Positions 1 to 8,318 of a DNA stretch of 64,000 nucleotides are shown one piece after another. The DNA comes from Streptomyces sp. NBC_01267. Lineage in GTDB: Bacteria; Actinomycetota; Actinomycetes; Streptomycetales; Streptomycetaceae. The stretch is taken from the NCBI RefSeq assembly GCF_036241575.1, contig NZ_CP108455.1:7547001-7611000 (forward strand). Reading direction: 5' to 3'. A model generated the notes under the pieces. That model was given only the letters and a program-made list of their open reading frames with translations. It was not told where the DNA came from and did not search any database. A program made the translations under genes and the position numbers. How positions within the stretch are numbered: the stretch's first letter is position 1; every line of letters starts with the position of its first letter.

Positions 1-353
1 ACCTTTACCTCGATCGTCGTCCTCGCGCTGCGGAAAACCAGGACTCGCCGGTCGCGCGGTGAGGCCTTCACCTCGACAGGAACCTCCTGCGTGCCGTCGG
101 CCACCACGCTGACCAGCGGCACCGATGTGCCTGCCGCCAGATAGTCGGTGTCACTGCGCAGATCCACCAGGCTGTTCACCCGGCCGGAGTTGCTGAGTCC
201 CACCGACAGGAAGCCCGCGATGATCCGCTGCGCCTGAGACGTCCCACCGGTGCCTGTCTGCACCGCCTGAGCGGTGGCGGCGGCAGGCACCAGCGTCCCC
301 ATCGCCGTGATCGAACTCAGGCCGCTGACAGCCAGAAAGCGACGTCTGTCCAT
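1..353 (-). CDS. Tat-exported protein, N-terminal part (truncated by window edge)
   Basis: The ATG at 353-351 opens a frame that stays open to the window edge, giving about 117 residues. The N-terminus begins MDRRRFLAVSG and continues with a hydrophobic stretch and AAATAQA, a twin-arginine signal peptide with a plausible cleavage site. The mature part reads as an extracellular beta-rich protein (SLVDLRSDTDYL, VPVEVKASPRDRRV), but I recognise no catalytic family. It is divergent from the sugar ABC importer, so a secreted glycan-processing or binding role is a guess from context only. Confidence 0.7.
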   Translation of the reverse strand, partial: MDRRRFLAVSGLSSITAMGTLVPAAATAQAVQTGTGGTSQAQRIIAGFLSVGLSNSGRVNSLVDLRSDTDYLAAGTSVPLVSVVADGTQEVPVEVKASPRDRRVLVFRSARTTIEVK

Positions 354-926
354 ATTTCCTCCGAGGCCGAAGCGAATTTCGTGCCGGAAAGGGGTATCGA
401 CCGGCGGCACCCGCACGGTTCGGGCATTTCCGTGGGATACGAACAGCAAGGGGGACGACGAACGTGCATCCCTGCGGCTGTGCCTGGGTCGAGATCCCTT
501 GCCTCTCCCGGGCGGACGCCCAGCACAAGTGCGACCTAGCGTGCAGCTGACCGCGGGGCGAGTCAAGGCTTAGTTAGGATCTATCTGGAGTTCGATCGCT
601 CGCGTACGGGCTTCCCGGGCAGGCGCAGGAGTGTTCGTCCCGCAGCCGGCCATTCAATGCATCACATCTATCGTGTCAATCCGCGACAGATAGTTGCGCT
701 TTATCCCTTGACACTGTTGTGGACGGACTTCGATACTCAGAGCGCTTTCGATGGAGGAACGCTCGGGGGAGCGGCCACCCTCGAACGCAGTAGGACTCTC
801 CGGGGAGTCCGAAGCATGTGGCGGGATCGGCGGACGGCCGGGAGCGGGATTTCCCCACCTCGTCATGGAACGACAGGGCAGCGACACGCCGCCGCCTCCG
901 AAAGCGACGGGTAAGGGAAGAGACGC
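354..926. promoter_or_regulatory. Divergent promoter region of the sugar ABC importer
   Basis: This 573-bp stretch holds no convincing gene. On the plus strand TTGACA at 708-713 and GATACT at 732-737, 18 bp apart, form a good vegetative-type promoter for the binding-protein gene. Just upstream an imperfect inverted repeat (CTATCGTGTC at 668-677 against GACAGATAG at 685-693) is placed as an operator would be. Its regulator is unknown; the GntR and ROK proteins of this locus are candidates. Confidence 0.5.
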
Positions 927-2219
927 ATGACACGCAAACCGACACTCCTGGGGGCAGCCGCCCTCGCAGGTGCACTGGTCCTGACCGGATGCACGGCCGG
1001 CGGCGCCGGCGGGAGTGCGTCCTCGGGCGACAAAGTCACCCTGACCTTCCTCACCTTCGAAACGCCGAACCTCGATGCGAAGTACTGGGACGCGGCGATC
1101 GCCAGGGCCTCGGCGAAGGTGCCCGGGGTGACCATCAAGAAGCTCGTGTCACCCAGCGCGGACCGCACCGGATACGCGAAGCAACTGGACAGTACGGGCC
1201 AGTTCCCGGACATCATGATCGGCTTGAACCCCGCCGGGTTCGCCGAGGCGCACAAGCTGGCGGCATGGTCGGACAGCGAGCTCGCCACGTACGCCGAGCC
1301 CCACGCCAACACGTACGACGGAAAGGTCTACCAGCTGCCCTATGCCGCCCAGACGACGCTGGTCTACTACAACAAGGGCGACTTCACCAAGGCCGGCATC
1401 GGCGCTCCGCCACGTACCTACGCCGAACTGCTCGCCGACAACGCCAAGTTGAAGGCGAAGGGGATCAATCCGATGGTGGTCGGCGGTGGCGGCAAGGACT
1501 CCTGGGCGGATATGTTCCCGCTGATCTGCACGGTGGCCACCGACGTGTACAAGAAGACCCCGGACTGGCTGTCCCAACGCACGGCGGGCAAAGTCAAGTT
1601 CACCGACCGGGCGTTCGTCACCGCTGCCGGGAAGGTCGCCGACCTGGCCCACAAGGGTTACGTGGACCGGGCGGGGCTGTCGCGTTCCTACGCGGACACC
1701 GAGCAGGCATTCCGCGACGGCAAGGGCGCCATGTACCCGATGGGCAGTTGGTTCTCCGCCTCGGCCGACGCCAAGAAGCCGAGCTTCGACACGGGTGTCT
1801 TCGCATGGCCCACCGACCAGGGAGCGCCTGCGCTCCCTGGCGTCACCGGCGGCGGGATGACGGTGAGTTCCAAGGCGTCAGATGTGAAACTCGCCAAGAA
1901 ATGGGCGAAGGCCTTCATGGAGGACCACAAGAACCTCGACGCCGCCGTCAAGGCCGACGGGCTCATCATCGACATCAAGGGCTACACACCGCCGGACAAC
2001 ATGGGGCCGGTCTACAAAGCGACCGTCGCGGCGTACCGGCAGGCCCAGAAGGCCGACGGGATCGTCAACTCGTTCTCCCAGGAGACCGGCGACGGCTCCA
2101 TGCCGCCCGGTCTGTCCGACAAGGCAGCAGCAGGAGTCCAGAAACTCCTCAGCGGCCGTATGACAGCCGCACAGTTCGGCGCCTACATGGACGAGCAGTG
2201 GGACAAGGCCACCCGGTAA
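927..2219 (+). CDS. Sugar ABC transporter substrate-binding lipoprotein
   Basis: This 430-residue protein is a family 1 extracellular solute-binding protein, anchored outside the membrane and delivering an oligosaccharide or glycoside to the permeases that follow. Its lipoprotein signal ends in the lipobox LTGC (residues 19-22). The mature part has the usual features of sugar-binding proteins, including an early FLTFETPNL segment and a late TGGGMTVSSKASD segment. An SD-like GGGAAGAG lies a few bases before the ATG. It is the first gene of a tight three-gene operon. The ligand cannot be read from sequence; neighbouring hydrolase and dehydratase genes suggest a plant glycoside or sugar acid. 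Confidence 0.93.
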   Translation: MTRKPTLLGAAALAGALVLTGCTAGGAGGSASSGDKVTLTFLTFETPNLDAKYWDAAIARASAKVPGVTIKKLVSPSADRTGYAKQLDSTGQFPDIMIGLNPAGFAEAHKLAAWSDSELATYAEPHANTYDGKVYQLPYAAQTTLVYYNKGDFTKAGIGAPPRTYAELLADNAKLKAKGINPMVVGGGGKDSWADMFPLICTVATDVYKKTPDWLSQRTAGKVKFTDRAFVTAAGKVADLAHKGYVDRAGLSRSYADTEQAFRDGKGAMYPMGSWFSASADAKKPSFDTGVFAWPTDQGAPALPGVTGGGMTVSSKASDVKLAKKWAKAFMEDHKNLDAAVKADGLIIDIKGYTPPDNMGPVYKATVAAYRQAQKADGIVNSFSQETGDGSMPPGLSDKAAAGVQKLLSGRMTAAQFGAYMDEQWDKATR

Positions 2220-3217
2220 TGCGAATCCGCACCCTCACCCGACCGGAAGGTTCGCCTGCCACGCCCGGGAAACCGGGCGCTCCAGGAGGACCGCAGCCGA
2301 CCATTGCCCTGAAGCGGTCGCCACGACGGCCCCGGCAGGCACGTTCGAGAGACGGACTGAGCCGCTTCGCGCTCTTCGCGGTGCCGGGTCTCCTGGTCTA
2401 CCTGGCCCTTGTGCTCGTGCCCATCGGCATCACGGTCGGCTACAGCTTCACCAACAAGAACCCCTTCAACCCGCCGACCCAGTGGGTAGGCCTGTCCAAT
2501 CTGACCAGCCTCTTCTCCGACGACGAATTCCTCAAGGCACTCGGGAACACCGCCCTGGTCACGGCAATCGTGACCGTCGTCACCAACGCGGGCGGACTGG
2601 CTCTGGCCATGCTCCTCGACCGGCGGGGCTGGCTGTACAACGCACTCCGCAGCGTGTTCTTCGTCCCGGTCGTCCTCAGCGCCGTGGTGGTCAGCGTCAT
2701 CTGGCAGGCGATCCTCGTCGACGACGGCCTGCTCAATTCGATGCTGCGTCAGCTGGGGGTGAGCAACCCGCCGGGATGGCTCTCCGATCCGAGCCTGGCC
2801 CTCTACACGGTCTCGTGGGTCATCGCCTGGCAGAGCCTCGGCTTCTGCGTGGTCATCTACCTGGCCGGACTGCAGGGAATCCCACAGGAGTTGCAGGAAG
2901 CGGCGGCGATCGACGGCTGTGGACCATTCATGCGGTTCCGCCATGTCACCTGGCCGATGCTGGCGCCCGCCGTCACCATCAACACGGTGATGTCGCTGAT
3001 CGGCGGATTCAAGGCATACGACCAGATCCAGGTCCTCACCAACGGCGGCCCCGGCCCCGGCACCACATCCACCCTGGCCTTTCAGGTGATCCAGACCGCG
3101 TTCAACGGGAACCACGTCGGCTATGCCTCCGCCATGGCTGTGGCGATGCTGGTCCTGGTAGCGGCTATTTCGGTGATCGCGCTCGGGCTGTTGCAGAAAC
3201 GCGAGGTTTCTTCCTGA
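2219..3217 (+). CDS. Sugar ABC transporter permease 1 (MalF/LacF-like)
   Basis: This 332-residue inner-membrane protein has a long basic, proline-rich cytosolic N-terminus (about 60 residues), then about six membrane helices. The EAA loop that docks the ATPase reads EAAAIDGCGPFMRF. The start overlaps the previous stop in a TAATG junction, so the two genes are translationally coupled. The long open frame upstream of this start is only a shadow of the binding-protein gene. Confidence 0.92.
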   Translation: MRIRTLTRPEGSPATPGKPGAPGGPQPTIALKRSPRRPRQARSRDGLSRFALFAVPGLLVYLALVLVPIGITVGYSFTNKNPFNPPTQWVGLSNLTSLFSDDEFLKALGNTALVTAIVTVVTNAGGLALAMLLDRRGWLYNALRSVFFVPVVLSAVVVSVIWQAILVDDGLLNSMLRQLGVSNPPGWLSDPSLALYTVSWVIAWQSLGFCVVIYLAGLQGIPQELQEAAAIDGCGPFMRFRHVTWPMLAPAVTINTVMSLIGGFKAYDQIQVLTNGGPGPGTTSTLAFQVIQTAFNGNHVGYASAMAVAMLVLVAAISVIALGLLQKREVSS

Positions 3218-3219
3218 TC

Positions 3220-4047
3220 ATGAACGAACCCAGGACTTGGCTCCGTCCGGTTGCCGCACTGCTCGCAGGCATCCTGTTCATCGTGCCGATCTACCTCGTG
3301 CTGGTCAATGTGTTCAAGAACGGTTCGGAGATCGTTTCGAACCCGATGGGTCTGCCGATCCCGCCGACCTTGGACAACATCCACAGTGTGCTGTCCCGAC
3401 CGGACCACCTCTTCTGGTACGGCCTGGTCAACAGCACGGAGGTCACCGTGATCTCCATCCTCGTCATCACCGCGATCTCCGCCATGCTCGGCCACTACCT
3501 GGCGCGGGCGACCGGGGTCCTCGCCAAGGTCGCCATGGTTGCGCTGCTGTGCGGCCTGATGGTGCCGCCGGCGGTCATCCTCACCCCGATCACCGAGGTG
3601 CTCAGGGCTCTTGGCCTCATGAGTACCGTGCCCGGCCTGATCCTGGCGTACGTCGGCTACTACATGCCGTTCGGCGTCTTCGTCTTCGCCGGCTTCGCCA
3701 AGACGATCCCACGCGAAGTGGAAGAGGCAGCGGCCATCGACGGCGCAAGCGCATTTCGTGCCTTCTGGCAGGTGGTCTTCCCCTTGATGCGACCGGCATC
3801 GGCCAGTGTGCTGATCTTCCTCGGCGTCTGGATCTGGAACGACTTCCTCAACCCGCTGATCATCCTGGGTCCGGCCACCGGCACCACGGTGACCGTCGGG
3901 ATCTATCGCGCCATCGGCGAACACCAGGCGGACTTCGGCACGGTCTTCGCCCTCATGTTCCTGGCGACACTGCCCATCCTCGTGTTCTACCTGGCCTTCC
4001 AGAAGCAATTCGTCAAGGGCCTCACGGGTGGAGCGACGAAGGGCTGA
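3220..4047 (+). CDS. Sugar ABC transporter permease 2 (MalG/LacG-like)
   Basis: This 275-residue membrane protein has about six helices and the EAA loop EAAAIDGASAFRAF. The ATG follows the stop of permease 1 after two bases. It completes the importer membrane complex. No ATP-binding subunit follows: a terminator-like hairpin comes about 110 bp later. In streptomycetes such importers are commonly energised by a shared MsiK-type ATPase encoded elsewhere, which is the likely situation here. Confidence 0.93.
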   Translation: MNEPRTWLRPVAALLAGILFIVPIYLVLVNVFKNGSEIVSNPMGLPIPPTLDNIHSVLSRPDHLFWYGLVNSTEVTVISILVITAISAMLGHYLARATGVLAKVAMVALLCGLMVPPAVILTPITEVLRALGLMSTVPGLILAYVGYYMPFGVFVFAGFAKTIPREVEEAAAIDGASAFRAFWQVVFPLMRPASASVLIFLGVWIWNDFLNPLIILGPATGTTVTVGIYRAIGEHQADFGTVFALMFLATLPILVFYLAFQKQFVKGLTGGATKG

Positions 4048-4154
4048 TCGGCCGCAGGACGACGTCGGGCGACCGGCGCACGAAGGCGGCCTGGCCGCTC
4101 GGGCCAGTGTGCTCCGGCTGCTACCGGACCCGGCGTGCTGACAGACGATCTGAT

Positions 4155-4187
4155 CCGAAGCCCGGGGCAAGTGCCCCGGGGCTTCGG
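4155..4187 (+). terminator. Terminator hairpin after the ABC importer operon
   Basis: CCGAAGCCCGGGGCA pairs with TGCCCCGGGGCTTCGG across a two-base loop, with one bulged base. It lies about 110 bp after the last permease stop and fits the end of the importer transcript. No long T-run follows. Confidence 0.7.
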
Positions 4188-4290
4188 CGCAGGCCGGGTC
4201 ACCTGCTCCGCAACAGCAAGGAGCCCACGAGGACCAGGGCCTGCGGCGCTCGGGCTGCGAGCTCTCCAACTGCTGCGGAGAGGATCGAAC

Positions 4291-4620
4291 ATGACCTCGG
4301 ACGACGACATGCTGTGGCGTCGCTGCGCGTACCTGGGTCGCGTCCTGCTGCCACTACTGGACCAGGAGCTGTGGCGTCAGGATCGCGCCGAGAGCGGCTG
4401 CGGTCCTGGGGCATCTGCACGGCGGTGGGGGAACGACTCATCGAGGTCTTCGCGGCCTCGGCCGCCCGCGCTGTCGCGGTGGACGCTTCCTTGTCCGCAG
4501 CAGAGTTCGAGACTCTGCCCGTCGAAATCCTCCGGCTGTACGCCTACAAGGGCGCTCGCCCCAGCCGGCCCAACGGCAGACCACCGGCCTGCGGCAGACC
4601 AAGGGCCGGTAACGGACCGC
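4291..4620 (+). pseudogene. Possible frameshifted small gene of unknown function
   Basis: An ATG at 4291 has a good SD (GGAGAGG at 4277-4283) and begins MTSDDDMLWRRCAYLGRVLL. After about 30 codons its composition turns random. A second frame entered near 4385-4400 then reads coding-like sequence (RLRSWGICTAVGERLIEVFA, then LPVEILRLYAYKGARP). Joining the two gives a plausible protein of about 95 residues, so one base appears gained or lost there. I do not recognise the family. It could be a decayed gene, a sequencing error in a live gene, or chance. Confidence 0.35.
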
Positions 4621-4633
4621 AGGCCGACGGTCG

Positions 4634-5677
4634 TTACCAGCCCGGCTGGTCGAATCCGATGCCGGGGGCTGTGGGGGCTCGGACCAGACCGTCGGCACCC
4701 ACTGCGGGTTCGCGTATGACGGGGTTCGTGTAGACGAGGGACTCGTAGTAGGTGGTGTTGGGTATGGCCATGCAGAGATGGGCGTTGACGATTCCGGTGC
4801 CGTGCACTTCGGCACGCAGTTGGTAGCTGTCGGCGAGGTGGGCGATGCGGAGTGCTCCGGTGATGCCGCCCTTGTACTGTGCGCTGGTCCTGATGCGGCC
4901 CGCGGTGCCTGCGGCGATGAAGTCGCCGGCGTTCAGGTGTGCGCCGTCGGAGGTTTCTGCGACGAGGAGGGGGATGTCGACTTGTTCGGCCAGCCAGCGG
5001 TAGGAGGTGACGCTGAATTCGCGCATGGGTTCCTCGTACCAGAGGTACCCGGATTCGGAGAGGGCGTGGCCGAGGTGGATCGAGTCGGCGAGATCGAATC
5101 CGGCTGATCCGTCGTACATGAGCGGGACGTCGTCGCCGACGTGTGCGCGTAGCCTCTGGCAGAGTGCTGCATCTGCTTTCGGGTCGCCCCAGCCGTGGAG
5201 TTTGATGGCTGCGTAGCCCAGTTCCAGGCACTGGTCGGCTACGTCGAGGTACTCCTCGGTGCTGTTGAAGGTGACTGTGCTCGCGTAGGCGGGTATGGCT
5301 TCGCGGTACGGGCCGAGGAGCCGGTGGACCGGCTGTCCAGTTGCTTTGCCCGCCAGGTCCCACAGGGCTACGTCGACGAGGCCGAGCGCGTAGATCGGAA
5401 GTTCTTCGATGCGGTCGAGTTCCCACAGCCGGTGCCAGAGCAGTTCGCGCATCAGCGGGTCGCGGCCGGTCAGGTCCGCACGGATGCGACGGTTCACCAG
5501 GTCGGAGACGATCACTCCGCGCCGTGTGTGTGCTTCACCCACCAGGCCCTCGTCGGTGTGGACGCGCAGGATCCCGCCCACTACCGCAGGCTCTGAACCG
5601 GGCAGCCCGGCCCGCCACCGGAAGGGCGGCTGGGCGGGCAGGTCGACCATTTCCACGGTCACATCGGTGATTCGCAT
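4634..5677 (-). CDS. Enolase-superfamily (mandelate racemase/muconate lactonizing) enzyme
   Basis: This 347-residue protein has the N-terminal capping domain and the TIM-barrel of the enolase superfamily. These enzymes abstract a proton alpha to a carboxylate to dehydrate, racemise or cycloisomerise acids. Probable metal ligands are Asp189 (MYDGS), Glu215/216 (YEEPM) and Glu241 (AETS). Probable acid/base residues are in KLHG (Lys159, His161) and His292 (VHGTG). This pattern suggests a sugar-acid dehydratase, but the substrate is not deducible. A palindrome at 5761-5775, shared with the GntR gene, lies 84 bp upstream of its start and implies co-regulation. Confidence 0.88.
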   Translation of the reverse strand: MRITDVTVEMVDLPAQPPFRWRAGLPGSEPAVVGGILRVHTDEGLVGEAHTRRGVIVSDLVNRRIRADLTGRDPLMRELLWHRLWELDRIEELPIYALGLVDVALWDLAGKATGQPVHRLLGPYREAIPAYASTVTFNSTEEYLDVADQCLELGYAAIKLHGWGDPKADAALCQRLRAHVGDDVPLMYDGSAGFDLADSIHLGHALSESGYLWYEEPMREFSVTSYRWLAEQVDIPLLVAETSDGAHLNAGDFIAAGTAGRIRTSAQYKGGITGALRIAHLADSYQLRAEVHGTGIVNAHLCMAIPNTTYYESLVYTNPVIREPAVGADGLVRAPTAPGIGFDQPGW

Positions 5678-5760
5678 GGATGTCCTTCACGGCTGGAGGT
5701 CCGGAGTTCAGGAGAGGACGAGGCCGCTGGTCGTCACATTCCGGCCTCGGCACCATTCGT

Positions 5761-5775
5761 ATGTTTCAGATACAT
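5761..5775. promoter_or_regulatory. GntR-type operator upstream of the enolase-family gene
   Basis: ATGTTTCAGATACAT is an inverted repeat of the form ATGTnTCnGAnACAT. The same sequence, identical at 19 of 20 positions over 5761-5780 when read on the opposite strand, occurs at 8234-8253 before the GntR gene. Two copies flanking one locus make this a strong operator candidate. Confidence 0.75.
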
Positions 5776-5970
5776 GATGCGATCCGGGTTAGTGAATCAC
5801 ACTCAAACTCGCGATACCAGGGTCCAGTAGCTCCAGGCTCTTCCCGTCTCGGCTGAGTTGTTCGGTCGAGCCGCCCCGAGCGGCTCCGCCGCCGGTCAAT
5901 GCCGTTGAACCCGCTGTCGCCGCGTCGGGGTTTCCAGGGCCTCGCGCCGTTCAGGCTCGTAAAGGCCTGG

Positions 5971-6405
5971 TCATGTGTCAGATCTATCGTGCGGCCGTAC
6001 CTTCGCCAATGGGCAGGTATCCGGTCCGCAGCCGGTCCCGGCACCGCCGTACGCCCGCGGCCCCCAGGGCCGGTTTCCTCCGGGGCCTGCTCGACGGTCG
6101 TATCGGGCGGTACCGCGGCTCCCGGGGCGGTCAGCACTTCCGCCCCGCACCAGCGAGGAGTTCCACGTCCGCGTGATGGCCACGGGCCGTTCCAGGAAGT
6201 ACAGCCACACCTGTCCCGCGACGAGAAGCAAGAGCGCGACCGCCACCAGAGGTACCGACCACTCCCACAACAGACGCAGTGGCCACGGGACATGATCCGT
6301 CTGACTGGTGGCCTGGTTGGCCGCCATGCCCAACAGCGCCCCGAGCAGCATGAGCAGGACGTCCAGGACGGGGCTTGGCCGGACGACGGTCCACGCATCC
6401 CCCAC
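5971..6405 (-). CDS. Putative small membrane protein
   Basis: From a GTG start this frame encodes 144 residues. Two hydrophobic helices (VLDVLLMLLGALLGMAANQ and VPLVAVALLLLVAGQVWLYF) are followed by a polar glycine/arginine-rich tail. The membrane half looks genuinely coding, while the tail is compositionally loose and could reflect a frameshift after about residue 85. I recognise no family and see no convincing SD. It lies between the enolase-family and oxidoreductase genes, on the same strand. Confidence 0.45.
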   Translation of the reverse strand: MGDAWTVVRPSPVLDVLLMLLGALLGMAANQATSQTDHVPWPLRLLWEWSVPLVAVALLLLVAGQVWLYFLERPVAITRTWNSSLVRGGSADRPGSRGTARYDRRAGPGGNRPWGPRAYGGAGTGCGPDTCPLAKVRPHDRSDT

Positions 6406-6540
6406 CGGAATCGGAGGCCGTCACCGTCCCGGGCCCTCCGGCTCATGCGGCGCTGTGCGGCTCAACTGGCTTCTCCAGGCGGTGCGTTCACCTGCGCATG
6501 CCGAGGCGCTCAGTCACAGACTGATTCACCGGGAGTGGGA

Positions 6541-7710
6541 TCACTGCTGACCGTGTGCGAAGTAGGCGGCCAGGTCCGCCGGTACGGGAGCGATGTCGAC
6601 GGCCTTTCCTCCGTCCCGCAGTGACATGGTGGCCGCGTAGCCGGCGGCCACCGCTTCCCGGGCCGCCACCGGTGAGGTGACGGTGCTCCCGCCCTCCCGG
6701 ACGAACCGCAGGAACTCCGCTACCAGCAGCGGATCGGCACCGCCGTGGGTGCCGGTCGGAGTGTGGACGGGGACCACCAGGTCGGCTTCGGCGCGGTATT
6801 CGGAGCGGCGGTTCCACACCCGGACCTCCGCTCCCTCGGAGTCGCCGAAGTTCTCGATTCGCCCCTCGGTGCCGATCACCGTGTAGTTGCGCCAGTAGTC
6901 CGGTGTGTAGTGGCACTGCTGGTAGCTGGCGAGGACGCCGTTGTCCAGCTGCATCTGCATCATGCTCAGGTCCTCCACGTCCACCACCGGGTTCAGACCG
7001 GTCAGGCCGAGGGGCGGCCAGTTGTCCTTCGACAACCAGTCGATCATCAGCTGCCCGCCGCGGTCCTGGCGCGAGGTGATGTCGCCGTAGACGGTCAGCC
7101 CTCCCATGGCGTTCACGCGCCGGGTGTATCCACCGGCCAGCCAGTGGATGACGTCGATGTCGTGGGCCCCCTTCTGCAGGAGCAGGCCAGTGGTGTTGCG
7201 CCGGTCGGCGTGCCAGTCCTTGAAGTAGAAATCTCCGCCGTGGCCGACGAAGTGGCGGCACCAGATGGCCTTCACCTCGCCGATGGCCCCGCTGTCGATC
7301 AGCTCGCGCATGGCCACCACGACCGGCATGTGCCGCATGTTGTGGCCGATGTACAGCGGGGTCCGGTACGAGCGGGCCGCCGCGAGCAGCCGGTCGCAGC
7401 CCTCGATGCTGATCGCCATCGGCTTGTCCAGGAACACCGGAACACCGGCCGCGAGGAAGTCCAGGCCGATCTCCTCGTGCGTGTGGTCGGGCGTCAGGAC
7501 GAACACGCCGTCGAGCCCGGCATCGAGCAGCTCGTGGTGGTCCGCAGTGGTCCGCACCTGTTCGCCGAAGCGATTCCCGGCCTGTGCGAGCATCCGTGGA
7601 TCGCGGTCGCAGGCCGCGGCCACCACGCTTCCTGAGCCCGGCCGATGGGCCAGCTCGACCAGATCGCTGCGCATGCCCAGTCCGATGGCGCCGAGCTTCA
7701 TGTCGTCCAA
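6541..7710 (-). CDS. Gfo/Idh/MocA family oxidoreductase
   Basis: This 389-residue NAD(P)-dependent dehydrogenase has an N-terminal Rossmann fold beginning KLGAIGLGMRSDLVEL, then the family pattern LTPDHTHEEIGLDFL and the EKP-like motif as LDKPMAI. The C-terminal domain is the GFO/IDH/MocA alpha/beta domain with a GGDFYFKDWH loop. A TTG at 7710 is preferred because AGGGGAG lies about 5 bases before it; the ATG three codons later would be about 14 bases away. Its place beside the dehydratase and GH3 genes suggests oxidation of a sugar, inositol-like or glycoside substrate. Confidence 0.9.
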   Translation of the reverse strand: MDDMKLGAIGLGMRSDLVELAHRPGSGSVVAAACDRDPRMLAQAGNRFGEQVRTTADHHELLDAGLDGVFVLTPDHTHEEIGLDFLAAGVPVFLDKPMAISIEGCDRLLAAARSYRTPLYIGHNMRHMPVVVAMRELIDSGAIGEVKAIWCRHFVGHGGDFYFKDWHADRRNTTGLLLQKGAHDIDVIHWLAGGYTRRVNAMGGLTVYGDITSRQDRGGQLMIDWLSKDNWPPLGLTGLNPVVDVEDLSMMQMQLDNGVLASYQQCHYTPDYWRNYTVIGTEGRIENFGDSEGAEVRVWNRRSEYRAEADLVVPVHTPTGTHGGADPLLVAEFLRFVREGGSTVTSPVAAREAVAAGYAATMSLRDGGKAVDIAPVPADLAAYFAHGQQ

Positions 7711-8318
7711 CGTGCTCCCCTTTCAAGGGATTTCGACAAGTTATGGTTTGCTGTTGTGAGGGCGACGCCCTGGAGGGAATGCCGTGGTGCGGCACGAGGG
7801 CCGGCTCCGATGCGGAGGCCACCGGCGCCCCGGCGGAACCAGTGGCCGGTGATGGGTTCGTCCTGCAGGCCGGCCGGGCCGTCGCAGAGGGGCAGCGGGG
7901 GAGGGCCCTGGGGGGAACGGTGGGATACGGATGTCCGCAGTTCCCCCCCCGGGGGGTGATGAAGGCTGATGTCCTTTTGGCGAGGCGGCGTGGATGAGAC
8001 GGCGGACCGACCGCCGCCGTCCGCTGGACTCCCGGCGCCGGCGCGGTGACATCGGGGGTTCTACTCGCGTCGACGATGTGCTGCGGAGAATCGAGAGTGG
8101 TCGCCCAGGAGCGGTATAACGGCCGGGTAGGGATGGAACGACGTGGAGGAGACGGCGCGACCGGACGCAGGAAAGTCTGGGGTCATCGGATTCTGGCGTC
8201 AAGGGTTTGAATATGATTCACTGAGCCAGTGTTGCATGATGTATCTGAAACATTTGGCCGGCGTCGAGACCAAGGTCTGCCGGACCGGCGGCCTCAAGAG
8301 GGAAGCGAGGCAAAGCCG
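7711..8318. other. Divergent intergenic region, oxidoreductase / GntR regulator
   Basis: About 600 bp separate the two divergent starts and I see no credible gene. It holds a perfect C6G6 block at 7945-7956 and the palindrome GAATATGATTC at 8207-8217. The GntR operator at 8239-8253 lies near the regulator. The long minus-strand open frame here has no coding character. Confidence 0.5.
8239..8253. promoter_or_regulatory. GntR-type operator upstream of its own gene
   Basis: ATGTATCTGAAACAT is the reverse complement of the palindrome at 5761-5775. The match extends to GCATGATGTATCTGAAACAT at 8234-8253 with one mismatch. Its position 66 bp before the proposed TTG start implies autoregulation. Confidence 0.75.

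Noticed and set aside
7741..8202. Minus-strand frame in the oxidoreductase/GntR gap
   Set aside because: Pro/Arg/Ser-rich composition without domains, no SD, and it fills a region expected to hold divergent promoters.
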